Virus record (IMG/VR): IMGVR_UViG_3300025132_000072
Span: 1 to 45,822 of that record
Direction: 5' to 3' (one strand)
DNA from: a virus
DNA length: 45,822 nt
The notes under the pieces are model-generated. The model was not told where the DNA came from. It did not search any database and saw only the letters and a program-made list of their open reading frames with translations. Shown piece by piece: positions 22,593 to 30,880 of this stretch. Positions within the stretch are counted from its first letter, which is position 1. The number at the start of each line of letters is the position of its first letter. Made by a program: the position numbers and the translations under genes.

Positions 22593-24331
22593 CCTTTCAT
22601 CTCCCTTGCTGTAAATGCGGCCTTACGAATAGCCTCTCTTGCACTAGCAGTAATGCTAGCGGCTAGGTCTACATTCGACCAACCGAATCCCTTGAAGGCA
22701 AGGATACCATAGAAGGAAGCCATCAAACGCTTTACAGCCATTTGATTGTTGTTCCACTTAACAACAGCCTCCTTATCTCCAGCCTTCCTAGCCTCTTTCA
22801 TGTACTTCTTGTACTCGCCTCTCAACTCTTTCAAGTCGATAAGAGAGCGAGGCAGTAATCCCAATTTGTCAGTCTTGAAATAACGCATATCTTTCTCGTA
22901 GTCTTCTGCTACAGGTTGTAGATTCTGTGGAGTATTCAAGTCAGCACTGAATAGTGTTGGCTCTTCTGTAAGAGTTTCAAACGAGATATTCCTAGCAATA
23001 ATCATACTAGGATAAAGACCAGCAAAATCAAAGGCGGCTACATTATAATGCAATCCGTTAGTACCTTCGTCAGTAGGATTGTAAATCATAGCACCCGAAT
23101 AAGATAGGCTTGCTCCGCACTTCTTACACTCTCTTAGTGTCTTCTCGTTTGGATTCTTATGACTACACTTATCGCAGACTTTGAACTTAGGCTTCTCTCC
23201 TGTTGGGGCTTTCCACCAAGCATTTCTCATAAAATAGATTGAACCCATGTTAGAAGCAAAGAAGCAAGCATCGAAAGGAGCAATCAGTAATCGCTGTAAA
23301 GAAAGAATGGCTTCACTACAGAAGTTAGTCTCATCAATCTTAACCAATAGTTCAACATCTATCAAAGCATACTTCAAGTAGGCTTGAGTATCTTCTAGCC
23401 AACCCCTACGGTAGAACTCGTTAGGGTCTTCAAACTTAGTTTCCTTTGATTTACCTTCACCAAATAGAGCAGTAGAAACATACTCTAGAGATAGGCTAGG
23501 TAGTGTGCCTTTCTGTGCATCATTCCATTGTCTTTCAAAGGCCATGTCCAAGTTTAGTGTAATCCTACCTCGGATAGGTTGAGCAGTAGCGTGATAGCCA
23601 TTCTCTTCTTTAGTGAATCTTACCTTACCGTCTTTGACCTTTATACCATCAACAACTCCCAAGGGAGAAAGAATGCTAGGGTCAATATCGTAGAAGGCAC
23701 ATCTAGAAAATAACTTAGGAAGGTCAGCCCAATTACCAAACCATGCAATTAGCATGTCGGGGTCTTTCTCTATCATTGTAGTCAAGAAAGATTCAATCAT
23801 TTTTTCTTCTGTCCTAAAGACAAATAGATTCTTTGATTTATCAGTATAGGGGTGGTAGACATACGGGCCTTGGTCGGGGAACCAAGCCCACTGATGGTAT
23901 TCCTTATCGTAATTATCATACATTACAATAGTAGTAATCTCATCATGGTGTTCTCCACCTTGTTGCCATTCCATATCCCAATACCACTTACGCATATCGT
24001 ACTCTTTGATTTCTTCTAATCGGTCTACACAATATCTGTAGGTGTAAGGTACATCAGCCTCGTAAGTTCTAGAAAAAGTATTCTTCAAATTCCTCAAGTC
24101 TTCCGGCATTTCTGCATAGACTTTCTTCAATCGAGTACCTTCAAGATTAACCCAATCGCCTCTCTCGTATTCTATTTCCCTAGTAATGTACTTACTAGGC
24201 TGGTAAGTAGGCGGTTCCTTACTAGTCTCTTCCACAAAAAAGTATGGACGAAACGGAATAGTAGAACTGTGCTTAGTACCATCTTCTCTCCACGATAAAT
24301 AAATATTTGAATTGTTATGTGAGATTATCAT
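22589..24331 (-). CDS. polB: DNA polymerase family B, N-terminal half (exonuclease, motifs A and B)
   Basis: 580 residues. Exonuclease motifs: ExoI WYWDMEW (D119, E121), ExoII AWFGNWADLPKLFSR (N200, D203), ExoIII YLKYALIDVELL (Y321, D325). Polymerase motif A FDFAGLYPSMI (D435), motif B VKRLMASFYGI (K534, Y541, with Ala where Asn is usual). A zinc ribbon (CDKC 386-389, CKKC 402-405) is inserted between exonuclease and palm. The protein stops 39 residues after motif B at AREMKG, exactly where motif C should follow; motif C opens the gene at 20236-21120. No intein-like ends are seen on either half. Start ATG 24331 lies four bases after the clamp gene stop. Confidence 0.93.
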   Translation of the reverse strand: MIISHNNSNIYLSWREDGTKHSSTIPFRPYFFVEETSKEPPTYQPSKYITREIEYERGDWVNLEGTRLKKVYAEMPEDLRNLKNTFSRTYEADVPYTYRYCVDRLEEIKEYDMRKWYWDMEWQQGGEHHDEITTIVMYDNYDKEYHQWAWFPDQGPYVYHPYTDKSKNLFVFRTEEKMIESFLTTMIEKDPDMLIAWFGNWADLPKLFSRCAFYDIDPSILSPLGVVDGIKVKDGKVRFTKEENGYHATAQPIRGRITLNLDMAFERQWNDAQKGTLPSLSLEYVSTALFGEGKSKETKFEDPNEFYRRGWLEDTQAYLKYALIDVELLVKIDETNFCSEAILSLQRLLIAPFDACFFASNMGSIYFMRNAWWKAPTGEKPKFKVCDKCSHKNPNEKTLRECKKCGASLSYSGAMIYNPTDEGTNGLHYNVAAFDFAGLYPSMIIARNISFETLTEEPTLFSADLNTPQNLQPVAEDYEKDMRYFKTDKLGLLPRSLIDLKELRGEYKKYMKEARKAGDKEAVVKWNNNQMAVKRLMASFYGILAFKGFGWSNVDLAASITASAREAIRKAAFTAREMKG

Positions 24332-24335
24332 TTAA

Positions 24336-25166
24336 TCACTCTTCTAGTCTTGGCGTTTTAATCAATAGTCGGTCTTCTCCCACCAAAAGCAACGGGAAAG
24401 CATCTTTCAAATAGAACTCAATAGTTCCGCTTTTGAAGAATTTATGGATAGGTCCACTGAAAAGAACAGTAGCAGACTGTCCTGTTGAGTGTAGTAATTC
24501 TTCTGTGGTTAATTCATGTGAGTAAGACTTTCGGCCTCTATCAGTAGATGAAAAACGAACAGAAGGAGATTCTAATGTAGGCGTGTCGGAAACTGCCTTG
24601 AAGTCTATTTCATAGATTCCTGTACCCACTAACTCGCAGAACTCCATTGTTCTAGAGAACACCTTAGCGTCCATAGAAATGGAGCCTTCGTATTGTGTAG
24701 TGTTAAAGTATGGAAATCCTTCATCTACGATTAGACGATTCATTGCAGAAACTCTATGAATTACATCTAAACTAGGATGAACCTGTACTGTATTTAGAGT
24801 AAATTGGTTAGAACTAGTATCTGTAATTGTTAGTCTAGTACCTCCTTCAATAGTAATCTGCCCCTTGAATTTCTTCAAGATTGGAATTATTTCCGATATT
24901 CTTAGCGTTGCATTAACGCCCAAATCTTTAGTCTGTGTCCAAACTGTATTTGCATCTTCTTGAGGAACCTCAACTAGAGGAATAGAAACTCTAAGAATGA
25001 AACCAGCATCAGCGTTCCAAACTTCTAATGAATCATTATGTTGTACCAAGAAAGTAAAGTCCCCAATGCTATCGCCCTTAAGACCGCTAGCAACAGAGTA
25101 CTTTCCCGCACCTTTCACACTTGTAATTGCATCTAGAAGTTCTTTTGATTCAACTCTAAGTTGCAT
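24336..25166 (-). CDS. PCNA-like sliding clamp
   Basis: 276 residues from ATG 25166 (MQLRVESKELLDAITSVKGA); GGTGAT lies five bases before it, and a TTG at 25169 is the alternative. The protein is a divergent clamp: early strands and helix with L.A...VK, a middle interdomain stretch, and a C-terminal VLFSGPIHKFFKSGTIEFYL followed by KDAFPLLLVGEDRLLIKTPR, which matches the end of archaeal PCNA (strand, helix, strand, P-L...). It would tether the polymerase, which carries a PIP-like end. It sits directly upstream of the polymerase N-half. Confidence 0.65.
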   Translation of the reverse strand: MQLRVESKELLDAITSVKGAGKYSVASGLKGDSIGDFTFLVQHNDSLEVWNADAGFILRVSIPLVEVPQEDANTVWTQTKDLGVNATLRISEIIPILKKFKGQITIEGGTRLTITDTSSNQFTLNTVQVHPSLDVIHRVSAMNRLIVDEGFPYFNTTQYEGSISMDAKVFSRTMEFCELVGTGIYEIDFKAVSDTPTLESPSVRFSSTDRGRKSYSHELTTEELLHSTGQSATVLFSGPIHKFFKSGTIEFYLKDAFPLLLVGEDRLLIKTPRLEE

Positions 25167-25954
25167 CAAATATCACCGCTCTTAACGCAGTCCAATCCCT
25201 TCCATGTCACTTCACCTTCTCGGCTAACAGTTAAGACATTGAATCTCTTATTCAAAAGACTAGGGAAGTATTTACTACTCTTCACATAGGCTTCGTATTC
25301 CATACCTTTGACAGTACTTCTTTGGGTAGTTCGTATTACACTCCAAAGATGAGAGTCCCACTTATTCCAAATTGGTTGCGGGTCTTCATCTCTAAAAGGA
25401 GGCTTAGTGTGAGTGATGTAAATTTGGTCGCAGTCAATCGCTTTCGCTTCCTTTAGAACCTGCCTAAAGGGATTGTTTCGTTGCCACCAATCTTGTTGCT
25501 TTGCTGTCTTCATAGGTCGCATTCTAGCGTTCTCCATTCCTGTCATGTAAAGAGTACAGTACTCAAGCCATGTATCAATTCCATCCCAAACAAACAGAAT
25601 CTCTTCTGTCTTAGCCGCTTCTCTTGCTAGAGCAATGAAAGACCTAATGTTTCCTTGTGTTTGGTAAGGTAGTAGTTCGCCATCTTCTCCGTATTCTGCT
25701 GGATTGTAGATAGTAATTCTTTCAGTAGAATCATGATTTGCTTTCCATGTAGGTACTCCGCCATCATCTACATCTAAGTAGAAAGTTCGCTTATCAGTAT
25801 CCATTGCTATTCCGCTCTTGCCAGTCTTAGCATCACCTTCTATTCCTAGTCGCATTCTTCTAGGAGCATCCTTAGCCATCTTAGTCTGCGCTAGAATCTT
25901 AGCCCTCATACTGTCAATGTCAATCTCCGTTTGTTCTTCTTTTCTTTTTTGCAT
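25166..25954 (-). CDS. RecA-fold ATPase, Sak4-like
   Basis: 262 residues. Walker A GIEGDAKTGKSGIA (K46), Walker B ILFVWDGIDTW, and a later strand with QIYITHTKP. This is the single-domain RecA-like ATPase (AAA_24) common in phages, related to Sak4 single-strand annealing proteins. It likely acts in recombination with the SSB and Cas4-like nuclease encoded nearby. ATG 25954 has GGTGA six bases before it. Full RadA motifs are missing, so RadA is less likely. Confidence 0.7.
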   Translation of the reverse strand: MQKRKEEQTEIDIDSMRAKILAQTKMAKDAPRRMRLGIEGDAKTGKSGIAMDTDKRTFYLDVDDGGVPTWKANHDSTERITIYNPAEYGEDGELLPYQTQGNIRSFIALAREAAKTEEILFVWDGIDTWLEYCTLYMTGMENARMRPMKTAKQQDWWQRNNPFRQVLKEAKAIDCDQIYITHTKPPFRDEDPQPIWNKWDSHLWSVIRTTQRSTVKGMEYEAYVKSSKYFPSLLNKRFNVLTVSREGEVTWKGLDCVKSGDI

Positions 25955-25956
25955 TT

Positions 25957-26178
25957 TTATTCACCTTTTGTTTTTGTCCATTCTTGGACTAGTTCTTCCA
26001 CTTCTTCTTCTGTATCTAGTTGTAGTCTTGTTTCTTTATCTCCGATGTGGAGTTTAACAAAATAACTACCATTCTCATAGTTTTCCTTCCATGTGATAAA
26101 CTGAATATCAGTTAGGCACACAGTCCAAGTATTGGCCTTGGTAAGGAAACCTTCTTCAAAAGTAATAGTATCACTCAT
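25957..26178 (-). CDS. 73-aa unknown protein
   Basis: MSDTITFEEGFLTKANTWTV then strands with TWKENYENGSYFVKLHIGDK and an acidic helix (EEEVEELVQEWTKTKGE). It resembles a small beta-barrel with a helical tail. ATG 26178 is chosen for its GGGTGA site; the frame is open to 26184. It resembles the next gene upstream in the central strand and may be a paralogue. Function unknown. Confidence 0.5.
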   Translation of the reverse strand: MSDTITFEEGFLTKANTWTVCLTDIQFITWKENYENGSYFVKLHIGDKETRLQLDTEEEVEELVQEWTKTKGE

Positions 26179-26413
26179 TAGCATTCACCCAATTGGTATA
26201 GTTTCCTATCAGTCTGGTAAATTCTACCTCGTTCATATGTTGTTGAATAAGGTTAGCATTAGAGTAAATTTTAACAGAGTAGAATATTTCGTCATTGTCT
26301 ATTTCTTCCTTGTATTTTCTATCTGCTGTCCAAGACATATGAGCAATATTTCTATACGAAATAATAGCCCTGCTTGTTTTAATCATCGTTTTAGTTATCG
26401 TTAGTTCATTCAT
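26171..26413 (-). CDS. 80-aa unknown protein
   Basis: MNELTITKTMIKTSRAIISY then SWTADRKYKEEIDNDEIFYS and VKIYSNANLIQQHMNEVEFT. The order of strands (I..I...I.Y..., FYSVKIYSN) and a C-terminal helix resemble the neighbouring 73-aa protein. ATG 26413 is chosen because GGTGA lies six bases before it; the frame is open to 26479 without a site. It follows a likely promoter. Confidence 0.5.
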   Translation of the reverse strand: MNELTITKTMIKTSRAIISYRNIAHMSWTADRKYKEEIDNDEIFYSVKIYSNANLIQQHMNEVEFTRLIGNYTNWVNANE

Positions 26414-26428
26414 AGTTTTCACCGTGTT

Positions 26429-26464
26429 AGTGGGCTTCGCACCCACTTGAGCAACATTATATGG
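26429..26464 (-). promoter_or_regulatory. Likely promoter with TATA box and hairpin
   Basis: The 90-base gap 26414-26503 is the longest in this stretch. On the - strand CCATATAAT (26464-26456) looks like an archaeal TATA box about 43 bases before ATG 26413. A 6-bp hairpin (AGTGGG 26429-26434, CCCACT 26442-26447) lies between. The hairpin may also end transcripts from the SSB gene. Confidence 0.35.
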
Positions 26465-26503
26465 AACTTGCTTGCACACGCACTTTAGAGTTAATTAGCC
26501 GAC

Positions 26504-27703
26504 TCAAAACCAATCAAGGTTTTCTTCTTCGTCGTCAGCAATTTCAACAACTTGGCCCTTTCTTTCAGTCACTAAAAGACCGGACATGTTGATTGTAGAT
26601 GGCTCCATACCATCATCACCTTCTCGCATAGAAGTACGACCAACAACAACCACTTCGGAACCAATGCCAAAGTCAACTTCGATATGCTGAGGAACCCAAC
26701 AAGTGGTCATTCCATCAGTATCGTAGTCAAAGTCTGCGTTAAGGTCAGTAATGTTCAAGATTCTATTTCCGTTGGCAGTAGGAGTCATGTTCATATTACA
26801 GACAGTACCCATAGTAATCACAAATCGTTCAACTGCTGGTAGGTCACGCTGTTCCATGTGCCTATCATCGAGGAGAGATAGTGATACTACCTTGTCTGCT
26901 AGAATACTACTGGCCAAGTTGTAAGGGGTCATTGGTGTTTCCCGATGGGTATCTCCTTCGGGGTCTAGTTCTGCGTTGTATTCCCAACCCTCTAGAGTCT
27001 TCTTAGTGTAGCCGTAGATGTAGCCTTCTCTATTACTATCCTTAATGACTGGCATGTGGATAAATTCAAAGGTTCTTGGTAAGAAGTCAACACCGTTTTG
27101 ATTCTTGTAAGAGAAGTGGTACATTTGGTAGTCGGCATCGTCGCCAACTTTACCAATGAATACTCCGCTTCGGCGCATTAGTTCCTTGGCCAATGGCTTT
27201 CCGTAGTTCTTGTTCTCTCCGCCGTTAGTGTATCGCTTGGTCACATCTAAAGGAATGACAATCGTTCCGTCTTCCAATGTTTCTGCTCCGTCTGCTAGAA
27301 CACTTAGGGTTCTTGTCTGTTCTTCTCCGTCGAATACACGACTAACAGTGTAGTTTCCGTCTTCTGTTTCTTCAACTGTAGCAACAAAGCCTTCTTGATA
27401 GGCCTTGTAAGCGTCACGCTTCCACTCTTCAATCGCTCGTCGTCGGTTGTAGGCCATCATGTCTCTTGGTTCCTCTAAAGAAACAAAGAATCCAAAGGCA
27501 CTGTCTCCCCAAGATTTACGCTCTGTGTTGTTCGTTCTCTTTTTCATGCTAAGTTGTTGACTAGCGTAGGCTCGCCATAGACCCTTTGCTAGGGTCGAGT
27601 CGGTTCCAACACCATTCGTCTTGCATATCTCTTCAAATTTCAGTTGTGCATCCTCTTCCGAGATGCCTAACTTCTCTGCCGCTTTACTTATTTCGTTTTG
27701 CAT
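26504..27703 (-). CDS. Single-stranded DNA-binding protein (RPA/SSB-like)
   Basis: 399 residues. The middle and C-terminal part (~130-370) is strand-rich, including VERFVITMGTVCNMNM and DFGIGSEVVVVGRTSM, compatible with one or two OB folds. The protein ends IADDEEENLDWF: an acidic tip closing with an aromatic residue, the protein-recruiting tail of SSBs. The N-terminal ~60 residues are helical (AAEKLGISEEDAQLKFEEIC). It sits between RFC and the recombination ATPase. GGAGGT precedes ATG 27703. The length is greater than bacterial SSB and closer to archaeal RPA. OB folds are inferred from pattern and tail, not a clear family motif. Confidence 0.55.
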   Translation of the reverse strand: MQNEISKAAEKLGISEEDAQLKFEEICKTNGVGTDSTLAKGLWRAYASQQLSMKKRTNNTERKSWGDSAFGFFVSLEEPRDMMAYNRRRAIEEWKRDAYKAYQEGFVATVEETEDGNYTVSRVFDGEEQTRTLSVLADGAETLEDGTIVIPLDVTKRYTNGGENKNYGKPLAKELMRRSGVFIGKVGDDADYQMYHFSYKNQNGVDFLPRTFEFIHMPVIKDSNREGYIYGYTKKTLEGWEYNAELDPEGDTHRETPMTPYNLASSILADKVVSLSLLDDRHMEQRDLPAVERFVITMGTVCNMNMTPTANGNRILNITDLNADFDYDTDGMTTCWVPQHIEVDFGIGSEVVVVGRTSMREGDDGMEPSTINMSGLLVTERKGQVVEIADDEEENLDWF

Positions 27704-27715
27704 TTTTTTTACCTC

Positions 27716-28621
27716 CTATTGTAGGTTTCCCACCATCCATGATACGAGTAATTTAGGGGTCATGTTGTGGGAACGCCATTCTCCTTCTCCAATTACTCGT
27801 AGGAATTTCAATTTTTTGTTGCTATCCATTTCCGAAGAAACGATATAATCATGCAACCCTATGCAAATCTCCTTAGTGGAGATTCCTTCATAGATTAGAT
27901 TGTGTAGATTTTTCAGTGCTTCGTTTGGATTGTTATTCAATATGTTCATTGTAATTTGTTCGTACTTTTTGAGGCCCTTTTCGATTTGAGTCGTCAGTCG
28001 TATGCCGGATGCGACCGATGCCTGTAGTTCGGTAAGTGTCCTTCTCATATCACCGTTGAAGGCATATATAAACGGCCTAATTTCTTCGGGGACTGGATAA
28101 TTTTCTGCCTCTAGGATTTGGATAATTGCTTCTTCAATCACTTCAAAGGTGAGGTTTTTGAAGAAGTAGTTAGCACAACGAGATTGTAGAGCATAGATAA
28201 TCTTGTTTCGATTATTACAAGTAATGATGAATCGTATGTTTGATTCATAACGCTCCATCAATCTCTTAAGTGCGTTTTGTGCATCATTAGTCATACCATC
28301 CATCTCATCTAATAGGACTATTCTAAAGGGTACATCTCCAATCGAAGATTCCTGTGCAATGTTTTTGATTTTAGTCCTAACAGTTTCTAGCCTTCTATCA
28401 TCGGAAGCGTTTATCTCAAAGAAGTTTGAGAGCGCATCCTTTCCTAGAATAGCATTTGCTAGAGCAACTGCGGCTCCTGTTTTACCAGTTCCCGAATTAC
28501 CATAAAGCAAAAGGTTAGGGCATTCCTTATTCAAAACCCAATGTTCAGCATCCATGACAAAATGCTCTTGTCCTAGAACATCGGATAATTTACTTGGTCT
28601 GTACTTTTCAGTCCATAGCAT
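27716..28621 (-). CDS. rfcS: Replication factor C small subunit (clamp loader)
   Basis: 301 residues with all clamp loader boxes: WTEKYRPSKLSDVLGQ (start motif), LLLYGNSGTGKT (Walker A, K47), IVLLDEMDGM (Walker B), ALKRLMERYE, FIITCNN (sensor 1), LQSRCANYFF (arginine finger SRC). The AAA+ lid and C-terminal helical collar follow, somewhat shorter than cellular RfcS (~320). It would load the clamp of 24336-25166, perhaps as a homo-pentamer, since no large subunit is visible. GAGGTG six bases before ATG 28621. Its start overlaps the winged-helix gene's end by 14 bases. Confidence 0.93.
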   Translation of the reverse strand: MLWTEKYRPSKLSDVLGQEHFVMDAEHWVLNKECPNLLLYGNSGTGKTGAAVALANAILGKDALSNFFEINASDDRRLETVRTKIKNIAQESSIGDVPFRIVLLDEMDGMTNDAQNALKRLMERYESNIRFIITCNNRNKIIYALQSRCANYFFKNLTFEVIEEAIIQILEAENYPVPEEIRPFIYAFNGDMRRTLTELQASVASGIRLTTQIEKGLKKYEQITMNILNNNPNEALKNLHNLIYEGISTKEICIGLHDYIVSSEMDSNKKLKFLRVIGEGEWRSHNMTPKLLVSWMVGNLQ

Positions 28622-28895
28622 ACGCTACACCTCGCAATCCCCAAACACTAGTTCTAGTTTCATTGTCATAGCCTAAGTTATCAAATTGTTTTCTCTTCAT
28701 TATTTGACCCACCACTCTTTTGTGCTGTTGCCAAAAGACAGTTTCCGATTCGTATTCGTAGATAGTACCCTTACTCTTGACAACTTGAGTTGTTTTCAAT
28801 GTAGATAAATGGTCTACAATTTGTTTTGTGTTCATCGGCTTTCCTTCGTTCTCCAGTAATTTAATTATTTTATTTTGTAATCTTTTGTGTTTCAT
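28608..28895 (-). CDS. Winged-helix protein, tandem copy 1
   Basis: 95 residues: MKHKRLQNKIIKLLENEGKP, MNTKQIVDHLSTLK, and VFWQQHKRVVGQIMKRKQF. A helix-turn-helix with a following recognition helix and a short wing. It is a paralogue of the next gene (KHIRLTNKIKTYLTENGPKN). ATG 28895 is chosen because GGAGGAATACAA lies directly before it. These proteins probably bind DNA as regulators or replication accessories. Confidence 0.6.
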   Translation of the reverse strand: MKHKRLQNKIIKLLENEGKPMNTKQIVDHLSTLKTTQVVKSKGTIYEYESETVFWQQHKRVVGQIMKRKQFDNLGYDNETRTSVWGLRGVAYAMD

Positions 28896-29140
28896 TTGTA
28901 TTCCTCCTTTACTTCCCAAATATCTAAAGCAACTTCTTTATCGTGTCCAACCTTTACGAAGTATTTTCTTCGCATTAGGTTTCCAATCACATTCATATTT
29001 TGATGATACATTAGATTAGACTTTGAGCCAGTCTTTTTATTCTTTAGATTAGAACAATAAACTTGTATTTCTCTAGTATTTTTTGGTCCGTTTTCTGTTA
29101 GGTATGTCTTTATTTTATTTGTCAATCTTATGTGTTTCAA
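28892..29140 (-). CDS. Winged-helix protein, tandem copy 2
   Basis: 82 residues from TTG 29140 (GGAGGAATATAAA before it, TTGA overlap with the upstream stop): LKHIRLTNKIKTYLTENGPK, NTREIQVYCSNLK, NVIGNLMRRKYFVKVGHD. Same helix plan and spacing as the neighbouring 95-aa gene, including the starting K-H-x-R-L-x-N-K. The frame is open to 29155. Probable DNA-binding. Confidence 0.6.
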   Translation of the reverse strand: MKHIRLTNKIKTYLTENGPKNTREIQVYCSNLKNKKTGSKSNLMYHQNMNVIGNLMRRKYFVKVGHDKEVALDIWEVKEEYK

Positions 29141-29325
29141 TTTATATTCCTCCAACCTTCTTCGATTGAAATTAAACTAGCGTATCTAGGCAATATCTTA
29201 CTAAGTTCGGACATAGTAATGCCCCACTTGAGTTTAGAATTAAGATGATTGTAAATCTCATCTGTTGTTTTAGGGCCACTCTTCAAGTATTTTCTCAAGT
29301 GCCTAATGGCTACAACATTCGCCAT
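29137..29325 (-). CDS. Winged-helix protein, tandem copy 3
   Basis: 62 residues: MANVVAIRHLRKYLKSGPKT then TDEIYNHLNSKLKWGITMSE. A helix, a G-P-K-T turn, a second helix and a recognition helix, the same plan as the two next genes but shorter and starting MAN like the 43564-43812 protein. ATG 29325 overlaps the ATPase stop. Confidence 0.5.
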   Translation of the reverse strand: MANVVAIRHLRKYLKSGPKTTDEIYNHLNSKLKWGITMSELSKILPRYASLISIEEGWRNIN

Positions 29326-30170
29326 TAGAATTCCCCCAAAGCCATTGGCTTTACTGTTTTCTTTTTCGCCTTTCTTTTCTTTTTCTCACCAAGACCTAGT
29401 ATTCTACATTCCGCATTATTCAACTTAGTCTTGGCAAACTTAGCGAAGTCTTCATCTTTGAGCAATTGTCTAAGTAGCCGTTCATCTCCACCTTTCACTC
29501 CTAATCTTCTACAGAAACTAGGGACCTTGGAGTAGGCTCTCCTCTGTGGCATCCTCGGTCTAGTGAAGGATTTACCGCTATGAGAGTAGGCTAACATCTC
29601 TTGAAAATAGGCGAGTGACCATCTTCTCTTCACAATAGTATCTATGAAGAGTAGTCGATTAGGATGAATGTTTTCAGCCAGCCAACTTATGAATTGAACA
29701 TCGGAAGGTTTGTTGAATTTGATTAGTTCTAACACCTTCTCTCTATCGCTTTCTCTTAGATAGTCCAATACTAAAGAGAATACATCTCGTTCTAAATTAT
29801 TAGGTTCTTGACTTCTAGGGGCGAGTTCTGCAAATTGTTCTTGTCTGTAATTTATCTTACCCGCTCTTTTTATCTTAACCATATTTTTAATTTCATTAGG
29901 TATTGATTTTTGATTTATACTTGTTAGTACAATAGTACCTCGGTACTTTCTCAAAACATTTAGAATTTCATCGGTCTTTGGTTTGTAATGAACATCTTCA
30001 ATTATGATTCCTAGTTCCAAAGGAAAGGAAAGAACATCTCGTATTTCCATTTCATCAGCATAAAGCACTATAGCGTTAGGCAACATTTCTCTTGCCTGTG
30101 TGCTTTTTCCTGTTCCTGTCTTCCCGACAATTATTATTGGTTTCTTCTTTTCAATCGTAGTTAGTGCCAT
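29325..30170 (-). CDS. P-loop ATPase with basic C-terminus
   Basis: 281 residues. Walker A IIIVGKTGTGKSTQ (K22), a Walker B-like GIIIEDVHY, then TIVLTSINQ (sensor-like). The N-terminal 130 residues form a small P-loop domain. The rest is helical and very basic, ending EKKKRKAKKKTVKPMALGEF, probably DNA- or RNA-binding. It may be a viral AAA protein that works with the clamp loader next to it, or an ATP-driven packaging/recruitment factor. GAGGAATTATAG precedes ATG 30170. Confidence 0.5.
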   Translation of the reverse strand: MALTTIEKKKPIIIVGKTGTGKSTQAREMLPNAIVLYADEMEIRDVLSFPLELGIIIEDVHYKPKTDEILNVLRKYRGTIVLTSINQKSIPNEIKNMVKIKRAGKINYRQEQFAELAPRSQEPNNLERDVFSLVLDYLRESDREKVLELIKFNKPSDVQFISWLAENIHPNRLLFIDTIVKRRWSLAYFQEMLAYSHSGKSFTRPRMPQRRAYSKVPSFCRRLGVKGGDERLLRQLLKDEDFAKFAKTKLNNAECRILGLGEKKKRKAKKKTVKPMALGEF

Positions 30171-30567
30171 CTATAATTCCTCTAATTTTCATTATATTTT
30201 CTATTCCAGTTAGCGTTAGATGTTCCTTTCTAACCAGCATTTGAACAACATCATTGTGTTCTTGAATATGATTTTGTAATTGTAATAGGTGTTCGGGAAT
30301 AAGAGCCATCGTCTTTGCATTGTTTTCAATGCCCCTAATTACCAGTATTGGTTTTGGTCTTTTTTTGTTTTCAACTTCTTTCACAGAATTGACTATTCCG
30401 TAAAGAGAAAGAGTTCTATTGATTTGATGAAGGAGAGGTAAGTTGCCTCTTATTACTATGAGAGGTCTAACGCTATAGCCTAATCTAGAATTCGGACTTC
30501 TAAACAATTCTATGTTATATGCTGGCTTGCACAAAAGAATGCCTACCAAGATATTCTTATTCAGCAC
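30151..30567 (-). CDS. Possible degenerate LAGLIDADG-type protein
   Basis: 138 residues: LVGILLCKPAYNIELFRSPN, RPLIVIRGNLPLLHQINRTL, SLYGI, KPILVIRGIENNAKTMALIP. The repeat of a strand pair and helix resembles half of a LAGLIDADG homing endonuclease fold, but the acidic catalytic positions (G..D.D) are absent, so it may be a degenerate endonuclease or a domesticated DNA-binding protein. GTG 30567 overlaps the upstream stop. The assignment is weak. Confidence 0.3.
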   Translation of the reverse strand: MLNKNILVGILLCKPAYNIELFRSPNSRLGYSVRPLIVIRGNLPLLHQINRTLSLYGIVNSVKEVENKKRPKPILVIRGIENNAKTMALIPEHLLQLQNHIQEHNDVVQMLVRKEHLTLTGIENIMKIRGIIDGTNYD

Positions 30568-30859
30568 TACGAACCACTGCTCCTATGTATTCGTATTTTT
30601 GTTTTATAGTAGAGACAATATTGGCTAGAATAAATGCTTCTGCATCTAGTTGATTTCCCGATATTGTGACTACCATGTACCCCTCATAAGAACCATATTT
30701 ACCACTTATCTCTTCTAGATGAATAGTACTCTTGACTGCCATTTCTCTTCTTTCCATCATTTCATTATTGACTTGCCCTATTAGGAAAGCGTCTATGACT
30801 TCCATTTCTCTGTCTAGACTAAAGACAAATTGAGTTGCCTCGCCGCATTCACGAATCAA
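30557..30859 (-). CDS. 100-aa unknown protein
   Basis: TTG 30859 begins MIRECGEATQFVFSLDREME with acidic character. Strands and helices alternate (MAVKSTIHLEEISGKYGSYE, GYMVVTISGNQLDAEAFILA, a C-terminal helix). No motif recognised. It lies between the ligase homologue and the possible LAGLIDADG protein. Confidence 0.45.
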   Translation of the reverse strand: MIRECGEATQFVFSLDREMEVIDAFLIGQVNNEMMERREMAVKSTIHLEEISGKYGSYEGYMVVTISGNQLDAEAFILANIVSTIKQKYEYIGAVVRSAE

Positions 30860-30880
30860 ATCTTCTGCACCGGAGTTAAT

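Noticed and set aside
22589-24331. Intein at the polymerase split
   Set aside because: Neither half ends or begins with intein splice motifs (no Cys/Ser start block, no HN-C end), and each half has its own start or stop with a ribosome site or overlap.
25166-25954. RadA recombinase
   Set aside because: Walker motifs fit, but the protein lacks the N-terminal HhH domain and the RadA core pattern; a Sak4-like ATPase fits better.
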